64,000 nucleotides of DNA. Origin: JBFHIZ01 sp963666475 (GTDB lineage: Bacteria; Bacillota; Clostridia; Lachnospirales; Lachnospiraceae). Positions within the stretch are counted from its first letter, which is position 1. Every line of letters begins with the position of its first letter. Positions 54,583 to 63,364 of the stretch are shown here, one piece after another. A model generated the notes under the pieces. That model saw only the letters and a list, made by a program, of their open reading frames with translations. It was not told where the DNA came from and searched no databases. The stretch is from contig CAXXJM010000001.1 in NCBI GenBank assembly GCA_963666475.2, positions 1 to 64,000 on the forward strand, written 5' to 3'. The position numbers and the translations under genes are program-made.

Positions 54583-55842
54583 ATGGCAGAGTCGAAAAAA
54601 ATTGATGCGGCAAATAAAAAAAATACGAAGCGCATTGATATTTTGAAAATCATTGAGGATGAGAAGATAGAAATATTTTTTCAGCCAATTGTTTCGACCT
54701 ATCAGGGTAGAGTTGCGGGACTAGAAGCATTGGCACGTAGTTTTATGGCGGATGGGACTTTGATTTCTCCACTTGATCTTTTTGAAGCAGCACAACTTGA
54801 AGATTGTGTTTTGGCATTGGATCAGTTGTGCCAAAAAAAGGCGATGCAGACTTTTGTGGAACGGTTTGGAAAAGATAGTTCAATCATGTTATTTATGAAT
54901 GTGGATAATTCAGTCATTCATTTACATGACGACCTGATTCATCAATATACACTACAATGTGGTATGAAACCTCAAAATATCGTATTGGAAATAAATGAAT
55001 TGCAATCGGCTGATGACCACGGCATGAATGATGTGATTCAGTTCACCAATGCATATCGAGAAAAAGGTTATAAAATTTGTATTGATGATATTGGTTCGGG
55101 ATTTTCCAATCTGGATCGTGTGATTGCTTTGGAACCAGATGTGATTAAAATTGACAGACAGCTTATACAAAATATTCATATGGAATTCTTGAAACAGCAG
55201 GTTGTGGATATTATCGTAAAGCTGGCGGATCGAACAGGGGCATTGATTGTCGCGGAAGGTGTTGAAGAATTGGATGAAGTCCTGACAGTATTAAAATTAG
55301 GAGTACAATTACTTCAGGGATTTTATATCAGTAGACCTCAACCGTTTAATCAAGAAACGATCGATATTCTTAATCCGATCATTAAGGGAGTGTCTTTGAA
55401 GCAAAATGAGTATTTTACGGAGTTCTTATGTGAGCGTTGCGAAGTAAATGAGCACTATCGCATTCGATTTTTGCAAATAAAAGAAAAGGTGGATGCCTGT
55501 AAGAGTGAGTCGATTGAGAATATGATACAAATGATTCTAGAAAAGGATCATTCAATCGAATGTGGATATGTAATTAATCGAGATGGAATACAGATTACGA
55601 ATACGATCTTTCGAGAGTTCTCTATGCAGAGGTTATCCAAAGAGAATATGCTATTTAAGCCAAATGTTGCAGGCGATGATGCGAAATTGAAAGCATACTA
55701 TTATGTGTTAAAGACAACCAATCAAAATATCTATATTTCAGAACCGTATTTGTCTCTTGCAACTGGTTCAAAATGCATTACGATTTCTGGATATATTGGG
55801 AAAACGGATCGTTGTATTTTGTGTTTGGATGTACTATTGTAA
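54583..55842 (+). CDS. Cytoplasmic EAL-domain c-di-GMP phosphodiesterase with C-terminal sensor-like domain
   Basis: 419 aa, no membrane helix. EAL domain about 20-260: 'FQPIVSTYQGRVAGLEALAR', 'LFMNVDNS', 'LEINE', 'DDIGSGFSNLDR', 'IKIDRQL', 'VAEGVEE'. Catalytic acidic residues appear in place, although the loop-6 motif is 'DDIGSGFSN'. The remaining about 150 residues (from 'FLCERCEVNEHY') resemble a PDC/Cache-like ligand domain ('CGYVINRDGIQITNT'). Good AAGGAG ribosome site. Second phosphodiesterase in the window; no active GGDEF is seen here. Confidence 0.88.
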   Translation: MAESKKIDAANKKNTKRIDILKIIEDEKIEIFFQPIVSTYQGRVAGLEALARSFMADGTLISPLDLFEAAQLEDCVLALDQLCQKKAMQTFVERFGKDSSIMLFMNVDNSVIHLHDDLIHQYTLQCGMKPQNIVLEINELQSADDHGMNDVIQFTNAYREKGYKICIDDIGSGFSNLDRVIALEPDVIKIDRQLIQNIHMEFLKQQVVDIIVKLADRTGALIVAEGVEELDEVLTVLKLGVQLLQGFYISRPQPFNQETIDILNPIIKGVSLKQNEYFTEFLCERCEVNEHYRIRFLQIKEKVDACKSESIENMIQMILEKDHSIECGYVINRDGIQITNTIFREFSMQRLSKENMLFKPNVAGDDAKLKAYYYVLKTTNQNIYISEPYLSLATGSKCITISGYIGKTDRCILCLDVLL

Positions 55843-55879
55843 GTAGGTATGGTCAAAATTTGAAGCTATGTTATAATAA

Positions 55880-55908
55880 GGTAAGTGATTTTCACTTATC
55901 TTTTTTTA
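55880..55908 (+). terminator. Hairpin plus T-run in the 5' UTR of the UPF0016-MBL gene
   Basis: TAAGTGA / TCACTTA stem then seven Ts, ending only 12 nt before the ATG. TATAAT lies at 55872-55877. It may end the upstream transcript, or act as an early attenuator. It is too short for a yybP-ykoY manganese riboswitch. Confidence 0.6.
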
Positions 55909-55920
55909 TAGGAGAATAGG

Positions 55921-57759
55921 ATGACACAAGAATTTTTAAAAGCTTTTATTATGATATTTATCGCAGAAATGGGAGATAAAACCCAAATATTGGCAATGGC
56001 ATTTGCAACAAGATACCCGGTACGGAAAGTGCTTTTAGGCATTGGGGTGGGAGTATTTTTCAATCATGGGATTGCTGTACTTTTGGGCAGTTATTTATCT
56101 GAATTCATTCCAATTCAGACACTTCAGCTGATAGCAGGGATTGCATTTGTCTTTTTTGCCCTTTGGACATTAAAAGTAGAAGAAGAGGAAGAAGAGGAAA
56201 ACAAGAAGCAAAAGAAAGCGCATGGAGCAGTTGTAACAATTGCTTTGGCCTTTTTTTTAGGAGAGCTAGGTGATAAAACGCAACTAACAGCCATCGCACT
56301 TTCGGCTGATTCGATTTATCCATATATGATTCTAGCTGGTACCGTTTCAGGGATGATTGCAACTGGATCGCTGGGTATTTTTGTAGGACGAAAGTTGGGG
56401 GATCGGATTCCAGAGTTTTGGATAAAAATGCTCGCGTCTTCTATTTTTATGGTTTTTGGATTACAAAAACTTTTTGTTACAGTGCCTAGTGATTTTTTAA
56501 AACCATTATATATGATACCTGCCCTAATGCTTTTGGGTGTTGTTACGGCAATTATGTTGTGGTTGCAGATAAAAAATAGAAAAGAAGGATTACATTCTGC
56601 GTTTTTAGAAAATGCAAGAATTTTGCATGAAGGCCTTACGCATATTGAAAATGATTTGAATCACATTTGTCTTGGGAGTGATTATTGTGGGAATTGTCAA
56701 GGGGCGAGTTGTCCAATCGGAATGGCAAAGAAAATTGCTACACGTGCAGAGCAATACCGTAAGAGTTATGAAAATGCAGAATTGCAAAATGGAGCAAATC
56801 AAAAACCGTTTCAAGCGTCAGATGTAATGGATTGCCTAGTAGATTCTTTGTGTTTAATTGAACAAATTCAAAATCCAAAACAAGTGGAAAGCCTTCAATT
56901 AATTCGAAAGCAATTTGAACAAATTCTATTTGATACATCGATTCCTAATTATCGCAAAATGATTCCTTATGTGAAAGAACTAGATGAAATCAATTCGGAA
57001 TATGCATCAAGAATTCGTCACATGTATCAAATGAGAAATCCAGTAGAAAAACGTATTATACAGATTGGAAAAGGTATGGTTCACAATTACCTTTTGGAGA
57101 TGAGTAATGGATATTTATTGATTGATACGGGGTATGCAGGGCAATATAGAAACTTTTTGGATACATTAAAGAAAAATAATATCCAGCTGTCTGAAATAAC
57201 TTACATTTTTATAACTCACGCGCATGAAGATCATGTGGGATATTTAAAGAAACTTATGGAAGAGACAGATGCGATCATCGTTTTACACCCGAAAGCTTTG
57301 GAGCAATTAGAAGTAGGGATTAATGCACGGGCTGATATATTTACTTCAAAGATTGCAAAAATCTATGGGAGATTTCAGAAAAAATGGAAACATCAATCAA
57401 ATGATTTTGATGTTGTTGATGATCGTGCAAGGCTCCTACTCAGTGATTCTGCCCAAGCGAGGGAATTAGAAAAGAAATGGAACGGAAAAATCTTGGAATT
57501 GCCAGGTCATACCATAGATTCGATTGGATTGATTGTAGAAAATCAAGTATTGTTTTGTGGGGACGCAGTGACTAATTGGGCTCTTGGATACGCGCATATT
57601 ATGATTTTGATGGATCAACCACAGCAATATCTAGAGTCATGGAAGAAAATGTTAGACAGTGAATTTGATTTGGTGTATCCATCACACGGGAATCCGTTTT
57701 CGAAAAATGAATTACCGACATATCAAATGGTAGAAAACAACTTAAGACAATTTATGTAG
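55921..57759 (+). CDS. UPF0016/GDT1-type metal transporter fused to a metallo-beta-lactamase domain
   Basis: 612 aa. N-terminal about 210 residues are a complete UPF0016 (Gdt1/MneA) transporter: two repeats each with the signature 'AEMGDKTQILAMAFATRY' and 'GELGDKTQLTAIAL', six hydrophobic segments, and an acidic-lysine-rich loop between. Residues about 215-350 form a helical linker with a Cys cluster, 'CLGSDYCGNCQGASCP'. Residues about 360-612 form an MBL-fold hydrolase: 'LIDTGYAGQ', 'THAHEDHVGY', 'LPGHTIDSIGL', 'LFCGDAVTNW', 'YPSHGNPF'. UPF0016 proteins move Mn2+ or Ca2+. The fusion is uncommon to my knowledge; the substrate of the MBL part is unknown. Confidence 0.88.
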   Translation: MTQEFLKAFIMIFIAEMGDKTQILAMAFATRYPVRKVLLGIGVGVFFNHGIAVLLGSYLSEFIPIQTLQLIAGIAFVFFALWTLKVEEEEEEENKKQKKAHGAVVTIALAFFLGELGDKTQLTAIALSADSIYPYMILAGTVSGMIATGSLGIFVGRKLGDRIPEFWIKMLASSIFMVFGLQKLFVTVPSDFLKPLYMIPALMLLGVVTAIMLWLQIKNRKEGLHSAFLENARILHEGLTHIENDLNHICLGSDYCGNCQGASCPIGMAKKIATRAEQYRKSYENAELQNGANQKPFQASDVMDCLVDSLCLIEQIQNPKQVESLQLIRKQFEQILFDTSIPNYRKMIPYVKELDEINSEYASRIRHMYQMRNPVEKRIIQIGKGMVHNYLLEMSNGYLLIDTGYAGQYRNFLDTLKKNNIQLSEITYIFITHAHEDHVGYLKKLMEETDAIIVLHPKALEQLEVGINARADIFTSKIAKIYGRFQKKWKHQSNDFDVVDDRARLLLSDSAQARELEKKWNGKILELPGHTIDSIGLIVENQVLFCGDAVTNWALGYAHIMILMDQPQQYLESWKKMLDSEFDLVYPSHGNPFSKNELPTYQMVENNLRQFM

Positions 57760-57786
57760 TTTAGTAGCAGATGGAAGGGACCTAAT

Positions 57787-58722
57787 ATGAGAGAAATGAT
57801 TGTCAGTTTATTACCGGTATTTATGATTCTTGGGATCGGTGTTTTGATTCGAAAAAAAAGAATTGTTGATGCAAATGTTATTGACGGACTTAAAAACATC
57901 ATTTTGAAGTTTGCGCTTCCTTTTGTCCTGTTCACTACTTTTGCGAAAGCAGATTTAGCGAATTCGAATGCATTACTTTTGTTGAGCATTTTTGTGCTTT
58001 GTGTGCTTTTGTTTTTGCTGGGAATGGGGTTGCATCGTTTTTTACCATCCATATTTCCGGAAGCCTATACCGATGGATTTTTTACAGGTTTTGAGTTTGG
58101 AATGATCGGGGTGGGCTTGTTTACTGCAATTTGGGGAATTGAAAAGCTTCCAATCATTGCAATGCTAGCCTTGGGGCATGAGATTTTTATCTGGGGAGTT
58201 TTCGTCCCTTTGCTGGATGCCAGAAAAAAAGGTAAAGTTGATTTTGTTAAGATTGCAAAAGATTTGGCACGTTCACCAATCATTATCGGAATTATTCTAG
58301 GAATTGTAGTTAATTTACTTGGGATTTATGATCCGATTGGTGCGACCACAATTGGAGCATCAATGTATCAAGCATTTTCTTTGTTGGGAAACTTGATTTC
58401 TCCATCGATCTTAATTATTATTGGATATCAAATGACTTTTCAAAAAGTGCCAATCAGAAAATCAATTGCTTTATTAATTGGAAGGTGGATTGCAGTACTT
58501 GCAATTGGTTCTGGTGTATATGCAATTCTCGCACATTATACCCAGCTTGACCCGTTCTTTAAGACTGCTTTTTTTGCTTTTCTACTTTTGCCACCTCCGT
58601 ATGTGCTGCCAATATTTATGAAAGCGGATGATAAAGAATCGGTACGATTTTTTAGTGAACTTCTAATCTATTATACCGTGTTATCTTTTGTTGGATATAT
58701 TATCCTAATGAGTATTTTCTGA
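57787..58722 (+). CDS. AEC-family transporter (auxin efflux carrier type)
   Basis: 311 aa, ten hydrophobic segments, typical start 'LLPVFMILGIGVLIRKKRIVD' and 'LKFALPFVLFTTFAKADL', late 'LPPPYVLPIF'. The family exports or exchanges organic acids such as malate. It ends inside the convergent Crp/Fnr gene (18-nt overlap). The substrate is unknown. Confidence 0.88.
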   Translation: MREMIVSLLPVFMILGIGVLIRKKRIVDANVIDGLKNIILKFALPFVLFTTFAKADLANSNALLLLSIFVLCVLLFLLGMGLHRFLPSIFPEAYTDGFFTGFEFGMIGVGLFTAIWGIEKLPIIAMLALGHEIFIWGVFVPLLDARKKGKVDFVKIAKDLARSPIIIGIILGIVVNLLGIYDPIGATTIGASMYQAFSLLGNLISPSILIIIGYQMTFQKVPIRKSIALLIGRWIAVLAIGSGVYAILAHYTQLDPFFKTAFFAFLLLPPPYVLPIFMKADDKESVRFFSELLIYYTVLSFVGYIILMSIF

Positions 58723-59388
58723 TTGATCGTTTAGAAAAGAGAATACGTTTTTTCGATATGCAATTAATCCATCCTTGTGGAGTTTTGAGAGTTCTTGAGA
58801 CAAAGCACTTCGATCAACGCAAAGATAATCTGCCAATTCCTGACGATCATAAGGAATCACAAATGGGTTGGTCTTCTTTTTTTTATACTCATAAGATAAG
58901 TATGACAATACTTTTTCTCGTGTACTACGCTTGGAGAGGATGTGTATTTTTTCAGTCAACACGATATTTTTGTGAGAAGTGATTTCAAGCAAATTTCGTA
59001 TTAAGGTTTCATGAAAGTGGCATTGTTTTGAACAGGGTTTTAATATTTGATCTTTATTAAGAAAAATGATTTTCGAGTCTTGTGATGCTATGACACGCAG
59101 GACTTCGGATGGTTTGTCGGATAAAGCAAAAGATTCTCCGAAGATTTCACCTTGAAGTATCGTTCGAAGGATGGTTCGATTTCCAAAATAGTCATCCTGT
59201 AAGATTTGAAGAGAACCAGACAATAAAACACCAATTTGTTTGATGCTTTGACCCTCTTGAAATACCGTTTCACTTTTCTTGTATTCCCTGGTCAAATCTG
59301 TAATGCAGTGTAGTAAGGATGAAATATCCTCCCTGCTTATGGAGTGAAAAATAGGAAGGTGAAAGAGTGTTTCTGGATAAGAAGCCAT
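58705..59388 (-). CDS. Crp/Fnr-family transcriptional regulator
   Basis: 227 aa. Cyclic-nucleotide-like beta-roll (about 15-125: 'SETVFQEGQSIKQIGVLLSGSLQIL', 'GEIFGESFALSDKPS') and HTH ('RQELADYLCVDRSALSQELSKLHKDGLI', about 180-210). A Cys near residue 135 ('KPCSKQCHFH') occurs in members that respond to redox or metal, but no full Fe-S set is present. Divergent from the DUF1858-binding-protein operon; two palindromes lie between them, so it is the likely regulator. Confidence 0.92.
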   Translation of the reverse strand: MASYPETLFHLPIFHSISREDISSLLHCITDLTREYKKSETVFQEGQSIKQIGVLLSGSLQILQDDYFGNRTILRTILQGEIFGESFALSDKPSEVLRVIASQDSKIIFLNKDQILKPCSKQCHFHETLIRNLLEITSHKNIVLTEKIHILSKRSTREKVLSYLSYEYKKKKTNPFVIPYDRQELADYLCVDRSALSQELSKLHKDGLIAYRKNVFSFLNDQSENTH

Positions 59389-59412
59389 AAAATTTTTCCT
59401 TTCTTACTTTTT

Positions 59413-59426
59413 GTTGTAAATACAAC
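59413..59426. promoter_or_regulatory. GTTGT-N4-ACAAC dyad, Crp/Fnr-type operator candidate
   Basis: Perfect 5-bp arms around AAAT, 25 nt upstream of the Crp/Fnr start codon; fits autoregulation. Confidence 0.55.
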
Positions 59427-59501
59427 AGAAATTTTATATTTATCATAGTATGATTATCAGAGAAATACAAGAGAGACAATAACAATTGATAAATTTAAGA
59501 G

Positions 59502-59516
59502 TGTGCAAATCGCACA
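59502..59516. promoter_or_regulatory. TGTGC-N5-GCACA dyad
   Basis: Near the start of the binding-protein gene. Could be a second operator for the divergent Crp/Fnr protein or a hairpin in the mRNA leader. Confidence 0.45.
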
Positions 59517-59529
59517 GAATGGAATGCAT

Positions 59530-60776
59530 ATGAATATAAAAATTGATGTGAATGATAGTATTTTTGACTTGTCAGAACGATATCCGGAAGTTGTTATCCT
59601 GCTAAAAAACGTAGGAATGGAAGAAATGGAGAAAAAGGAATTACGAGAAACGTTAGGAAAAAGTATTTCACTACGTCAGGCTTTGACTTTAAAACAAGTG
59701 AATGTGGACGCATTCATAGAAGAATTAATTCAAATGATTGAGGAAGAGGAAAATGCAATAGAGAGTAGTGAGACTAAGGGCGCAAAAGATTTGGGAGCAA
59801 ATCATATTTCCATTCAGGGCGTTCTGCCATGTCCAATTCGCGTTCCTTTATTAGAGGAGTTCGAGAAGTTTGTAAAAGAACTTGACCAGACAATTCAGGA
59901 TGGGTTGGAATATAAGTTGCAGGCTGCTTCGGCAGGGGTAGAATGGATCAAAGAGTATGTAAAGGAACATGATGCACAGAGTATGCCAGTAGATTTGTTC
60001 ATTTCTGCGGGATTTGATCTGTTTTTCGATCATGAATTAATGGAAAATATAAGGCTTCTGGTGTTTTTTCGGACCAGACGGAGATTCATAAATACAATGA
60101 AGATTTTAGTAATGAAACAACGCAATTACAAGATCCGGATCATGAATATTCAATCCTTGGTGTAGTTCCTGCTGTTTTTTTGATTAACTCCGATGAGATG
60201 AAAGGAAGATCAGTCCCAAAAAGTTGGAAAGATATTTTAGATCCAAAGTTTGAAAATTCAGTTTCTCTTCCTATTGGAGATTTTGATTTGTTTAACGCAA
60301 TCCTACTAAATATATATAAAGTTTATGGAGAAGAGGGAATTCAGAAACTTGGCAAATGTATGCTTCGCAGCATGCATCCGTCGGAAATGGTTCGTTCACA
60401 TAGAGGAACAATGGAAAAACCTGCAATCACGATTATGCCGTATTTTTTCACCCGAATGGCAAGACCTGGTAGTCCTATGAAAGCAGTTTGGCCAGAAGAC
60501 GGGGCAATTATTTCGCCAATATTTATGCTGTCCAAGAAAGCAGAGCATGAGAAACTAAAACCATTTATTCACTTTTTTGCCTCTCAAAAGGCAGGTGAAA
60601 TTATGGCTCACCAAGGGTTGTTTCCAAGTGTGCATCCAGAGGTGGATAATCAGGTTCCAAAAGAAAATCAATACATGTGGCTGGGTTGGGATTATATTAA
60701 TTCTCATGATATTGGTGCATTGATTAAGATGTTGGAAAAGTTGTTTTATGACAGTATGAAGGAGGAGCTTAAATGA
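59530..60776 (+). pseudogene. DUF1858 plus signal-less ABC-type binding protein, frameshifted
   Basis: Two frames form one protein. Frame 1 (from 59530; GTG 59503 also possible) reads a DUF1858 domain ('IDVNDSIFDLSERYPEVV') and the first half of a periplasmic-binding fold ('PCPIRVPLLEEFEKFV'). At the A-run near 60043-60047 the frame shifts; from 60051 the third frame reads 'KASGVFSDQTEIHKYNEDF' and continues to 60776. One extra A would give 'LMEKYKASG'. Intact length would be about 415 aa. There is no signal peptide, so the binding fold would sit in the cytoplasm. Downstream genes are coupled (ATGA overlap at 60773). The frameshift may be a true mutation, phase variation or a sequencing slip in a homopolymer. 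Confidence 0.7.
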
Positions 60777-61471
60777 ATTTAATTACCGTTTCGGGACCAC
60801 CGTCATCTGGAAAGACTTCGGTTATTATTAAAACAATTCAAGCCTTACAAAAACGAGAACTAAAAGTTGGTGTGGTGAAATTTGACTGTCTTTATACCGA
60901 CGATGATATTTTATATGAGAAGGCTTCAGTGCCAGTGAAAAAGGGACTTTCTGGTTCTCTTTGTCCAGATCATTTTTTTGTGAGCAATATTGAAGAAGTA
61001 GTAACATGGGGGAAAACACAGAACTTAGATGTCCTAATCACAGAGAGTGCTGGCTTATGTAACCGCTGCTCACCATATATTAAAGAGGTAAAAGCGGTAT
61101 GTGTGATTGATAATCTAAGCGGAATCAATACACCAAAGAAAATTGGCCCTATGTTAAAATCTGCAGATTTGGTAGTAATTACAAAAGGTGATATCGTATC
61201 ACAAGCAGAAAGGGAAGTATTTGCATCAAGAGTTCGTTCCGTAAATGCGAATGCGATCGTGATGCACATTAATGGGTTGACAGGCCAAGGGGCTTTTGAA
61301 TTAAGTACTCTCTTGTATGATGCAAAGAATAGCATTGATACGGTGAAAGGTAAAGAACTCAGATTTTCAATGCCTTCTGCATTATGCTCATATTGTCTTG
61401 GTGAAAAGAGAATCGGAGAGGAATATCAAATGGGGAATGTTCGTAAGATGAATATCAGCGAGGAGAAATAA
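60773..61471 (+). CDS. P-loop GTPase, HypB/UreG/CobW-like, with CxxC motifs
   Basis: 232 aa. Walker A 'VSGPPSSGKTSVIIKTIQAL' at residues 4-23, an aspartate-rich 'KFDCLYTDDDILYEKA', switch-like 'DVLITESAGLCNRCSPYIKEV', and G4-type 'VVITKGDIVSQAERE'. Two Cys pairs, 'CNRC' (about 98-101) and 'CSYC' near residue 203, could hold metal. The architecture resembles nickel or cobalt metallochaperone GTPases. Overlaps the preceding gene by 4 nt and precedes an ABC ATPase by 2 nt. Confidence 0.8.
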   Translation: MNLITVSGPPSSGKTSVIIKTIQALQKRELKVGVVKFDCLYTDDDILYEKASVPVKKGLSGSLCPDHFFVSNIEEVVTWGKTQNLDVLITESAGLCNRCSPYIKEVKAVCVIDNLSGINTPKKIGPMLKSADLVVITKGDIVSQAEREVFASRVRSVNANAIVMHINGLTGQGAFELSTLLYDAKNSIDTVKGKELRFSMPSALCSYCLGEKRIGEEYQMGNVRKMNISEEK

Positions 61472-61473
61472 CG

Positions 61474-62490
61474 ATGAAGATAGAGCGACTTAGAGAACAA
61501 ACAATCGAAGAACTCATCCAAAACTATCCTTTTTTGACAACGTATTTTGATAGTAATAAATTGAACATAGAAGGTTTTTTACATGTAACATGGAAGACTT
61601 ATCTGGAACACTTTTCAGAAGAAGAACTTGAAGAATGGGCGATTGATCTTGAAAGAATCGAAATGGATTTATTAGAGTATTTAGAACAAATGCTATCTTT
61701 TTTGGGAATCAAAGAGGAACAAGAAGTTGAAACTTTGACAATTCTTCCGGGGACGGATAAATATGGACAAAGGGAGCAGTTCGCAGAACTTACAATGAAA
61801 AAAAGTGACATTATAGCTATTGTTGGGCCAACTGGTTCTGGAAAATCCAGATTACTTGCTGATATCGAATGGACAGCAAACAAAGATACGCCAACCATGA
61901 GAAGCATTTTAATTAATGGTGAGATTCCGGATAAAAAATGGAGATTTTCATCTAGTAACAAATTAGTGGCGCAACTTTCTCAGAATATGAATTTCGTAAT
62001 GGATCTTACGGTCAGAGAGTTTTTGCAACTGCATGCCAAGAGTAGATTGGCAGAGAATGTTGATGAAATGATAGAGAAAATTGTTTCGGCAGCGAATGCT
62101 TTGGCAGGAGAAACTTTTCAAATGGATACGGCAATAACCGCCCTAAGTGGAGGGCAGTCTCGTGCGCTGATGATTGCTGATACGGCTATTTTAAGTACCT
62201 CCCCAATTGTGTTGATTGATGAAATTGAAAATGCTGGAATTGATCGAAAAAAAGCATTGCAGCTGTTGGTCGGAGAAGAAAAAATAGTTTTGATGGCTAC
62301 TCACGATCCATCACTTGCATTAATGGCAGATCGTAGAATTGTTATTTCGGGTGGAGGAATTGCTAAAATCATAGATACTCTTCCAGAAGAAAAAGAAGTG
62401 TTAAGACAGATCGAAGAGATGGACGCAATTATGCTAAGACTTCGAAGCAATTTACGTGCAGGGGAATATGTAAAAAAGTTTAATGAATGA
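61474..62490 (+). CDS. Stand-alone ABC-type ATPase with DUF1858-like N-terminal domain
   Basis: 338 aa. The N-terminal about 100 residues begin 'TIEELIQNYPFLTTYFDSNKL', resembling the DUF1858 domain of the first gene in this operon. ABC cassette about 100-320: Walker A 'AIVGPTGSGKSRLLADI', signature 'ALSGGQSRALMIAD', Walker B 'PIVLIDEIENAG', H-loop 'VLMATHDPSLAL'. There is no permease or membrane segment, so it is unlikely to be a conventional transporter ATPase. It completes the three-gene unit with the signal-less binding protein and the GTPase. Confidence 0.85.
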   Translation: MKIERLREQTIEELIQNYPFLTTYFDSNKLNIEGFLHVTWKTYLEHFSEEELEEWAIDLERIEMDLLEYLEQMLSFLGIKEEQEVETLTILPGTDKYGQREQFAELTMKKSDIIAIVGPTGSGKSRLLADIEWTANKDTPTMRSILINGEIPDKKWRFSSSNKLVAQLSQNMNFVMDLTVREFLQLHAKSRLAENVDEMIEKIVSAANALAGETFQMDTAITALSGGQSRALMIADTAILSTSPIVLIDEIENAGIDRKKALQLLVGEEKIVLMATHDPSLALMADRRIVISGGGIAKIIDTLPEEKEVLRQIEEMDAIMLRLRSNLRAGEYVKKFNE

Positions 62491-62542
62491 AATTCGAGTT
62501 GATATTTTTGATAAATTGCAAAGTGAAATTTTTATTTATAAA

Positions 62543-62567
62543 GCCAGCACCGATTTAAGGTGCTGGC
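62543..62567. terminator. Bidirectional terminator between ATPase and TetR genes
   Basis: GCCAGCACC / GGTGCTGGC stem with a 7-nt loop; it encodes the last residues (Glu-Pro-Ala-Pro) of the convergent TetR protein. Confidence 0.75.
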
Positions 62568-63127
62568 TCTTCTATTCCTAAAAATGTTGTTATTGTTGAG
62601 ATTAAAATTTTTGCCATTTCTTCAGGTGTCTCACGGTCTTCTTTATTGATCCACTGAATCAACGTATAATATCCACCGTAAACGATGAAATCGTATAAAT
62701 ATTCTTGATTCTTCTTTTTGTCTTCATGAAGGAGCGGTAGTAGAAGGTTTTGAATGGAAGATTGATAGATGACTTTTTTGGGAAACATTGGATCGATGTT
62801 CGAATTAAATAAAAGTCGGCATAATTCAATGTTTTTTGTACAGTATGTCAGAAGCTCGGTCATGCTTAAGTAGTTTTGATGAAGACCTTCTTCCATAATT
62901 TTTTCATTAATTTCAGTTATGAGTTCGTTTTCCATATCAACTAAAAGATCATATTGTGAACCATAGTGTTTATAGAATGTGGAGCGATTAATTTGAGCAA
63001 AATCACATAATTCGCGAATCGAGATTTGATGAATTTCTTTTTTCTTTAAGAGTTGTAATAGGGAGTCTCTTAAAATGATTTTTGTCATTCGAACTCGTTT
63101 GTTTTCGGATTTGTCTTCTCTCTTCAA
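62555..63127 (-). CDS. TetR/AcrR-family regulator
   Basis: 190 aa. N-terminal HTH ('LLKKKEIHQISIRELCDFAQINRSTFYKHYGSQYDL', about 27-62) with a longer ligand-binding helical part ('IVYGGYYTLIQW'). Divergent from an RND/MMPL transporter gene, the usual arrangement for a repressor of drug or lipid exporters. Start ATG 63127. Confidence 0.92.
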   Translation of the reverse strand: MKREDKSENKRVRMTKIILRDSLLQLLKKKEIHQISIRELCDFAQINRSTFYKHYGSQYDLLVDMENELITEINEKIMEEGLHQNYLSMTELLTYCTKNIELCRLLFNSNIDPMFPKKVIYQSSIQNLLLPLLHEDKKKNQEYLYDFIVYGGYYTLIQWINKEDRETPEEMAKILISTITTFLGIEEPAP

Positions 63128-63364
63128 TGGATTACCCCTTCTAAGTGATATTTGGTGAATGATTTCTTTGTCTTATCATATCTCGTTCTTTTTTTCTTGT
63201 AAATATTAAATCTTTATAAAGTGGCATGTTATGAAACATATTTAGATTTTTTGTTGCATAAAAAGCAGGATGAAAAAAACAGTCGGTTGAAAAAACTACA
63301 TGTGTCGATTATAAATAAAGTATATTCAAGTCATTATATTGACTATAAAAAGGAGAGATTTATT
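63128..63364. promoter_or_regulatory. Divergent intergenic region TetR / RND
   Basis: AGTCA-N6-TGACT (63329-63344) lies 20 nt before the transporter start and is the best dyad here, but it is short. No consensus promoter stood out. Confidence 0.35.

Noticed and set aside
55843..55920. Manganese (yybP-ykoY) riboswitch before the UPF0016 gene
   Set aside because: The leader is too short (under 45 nt after the -10 box) and none of the conserved loops is visible.
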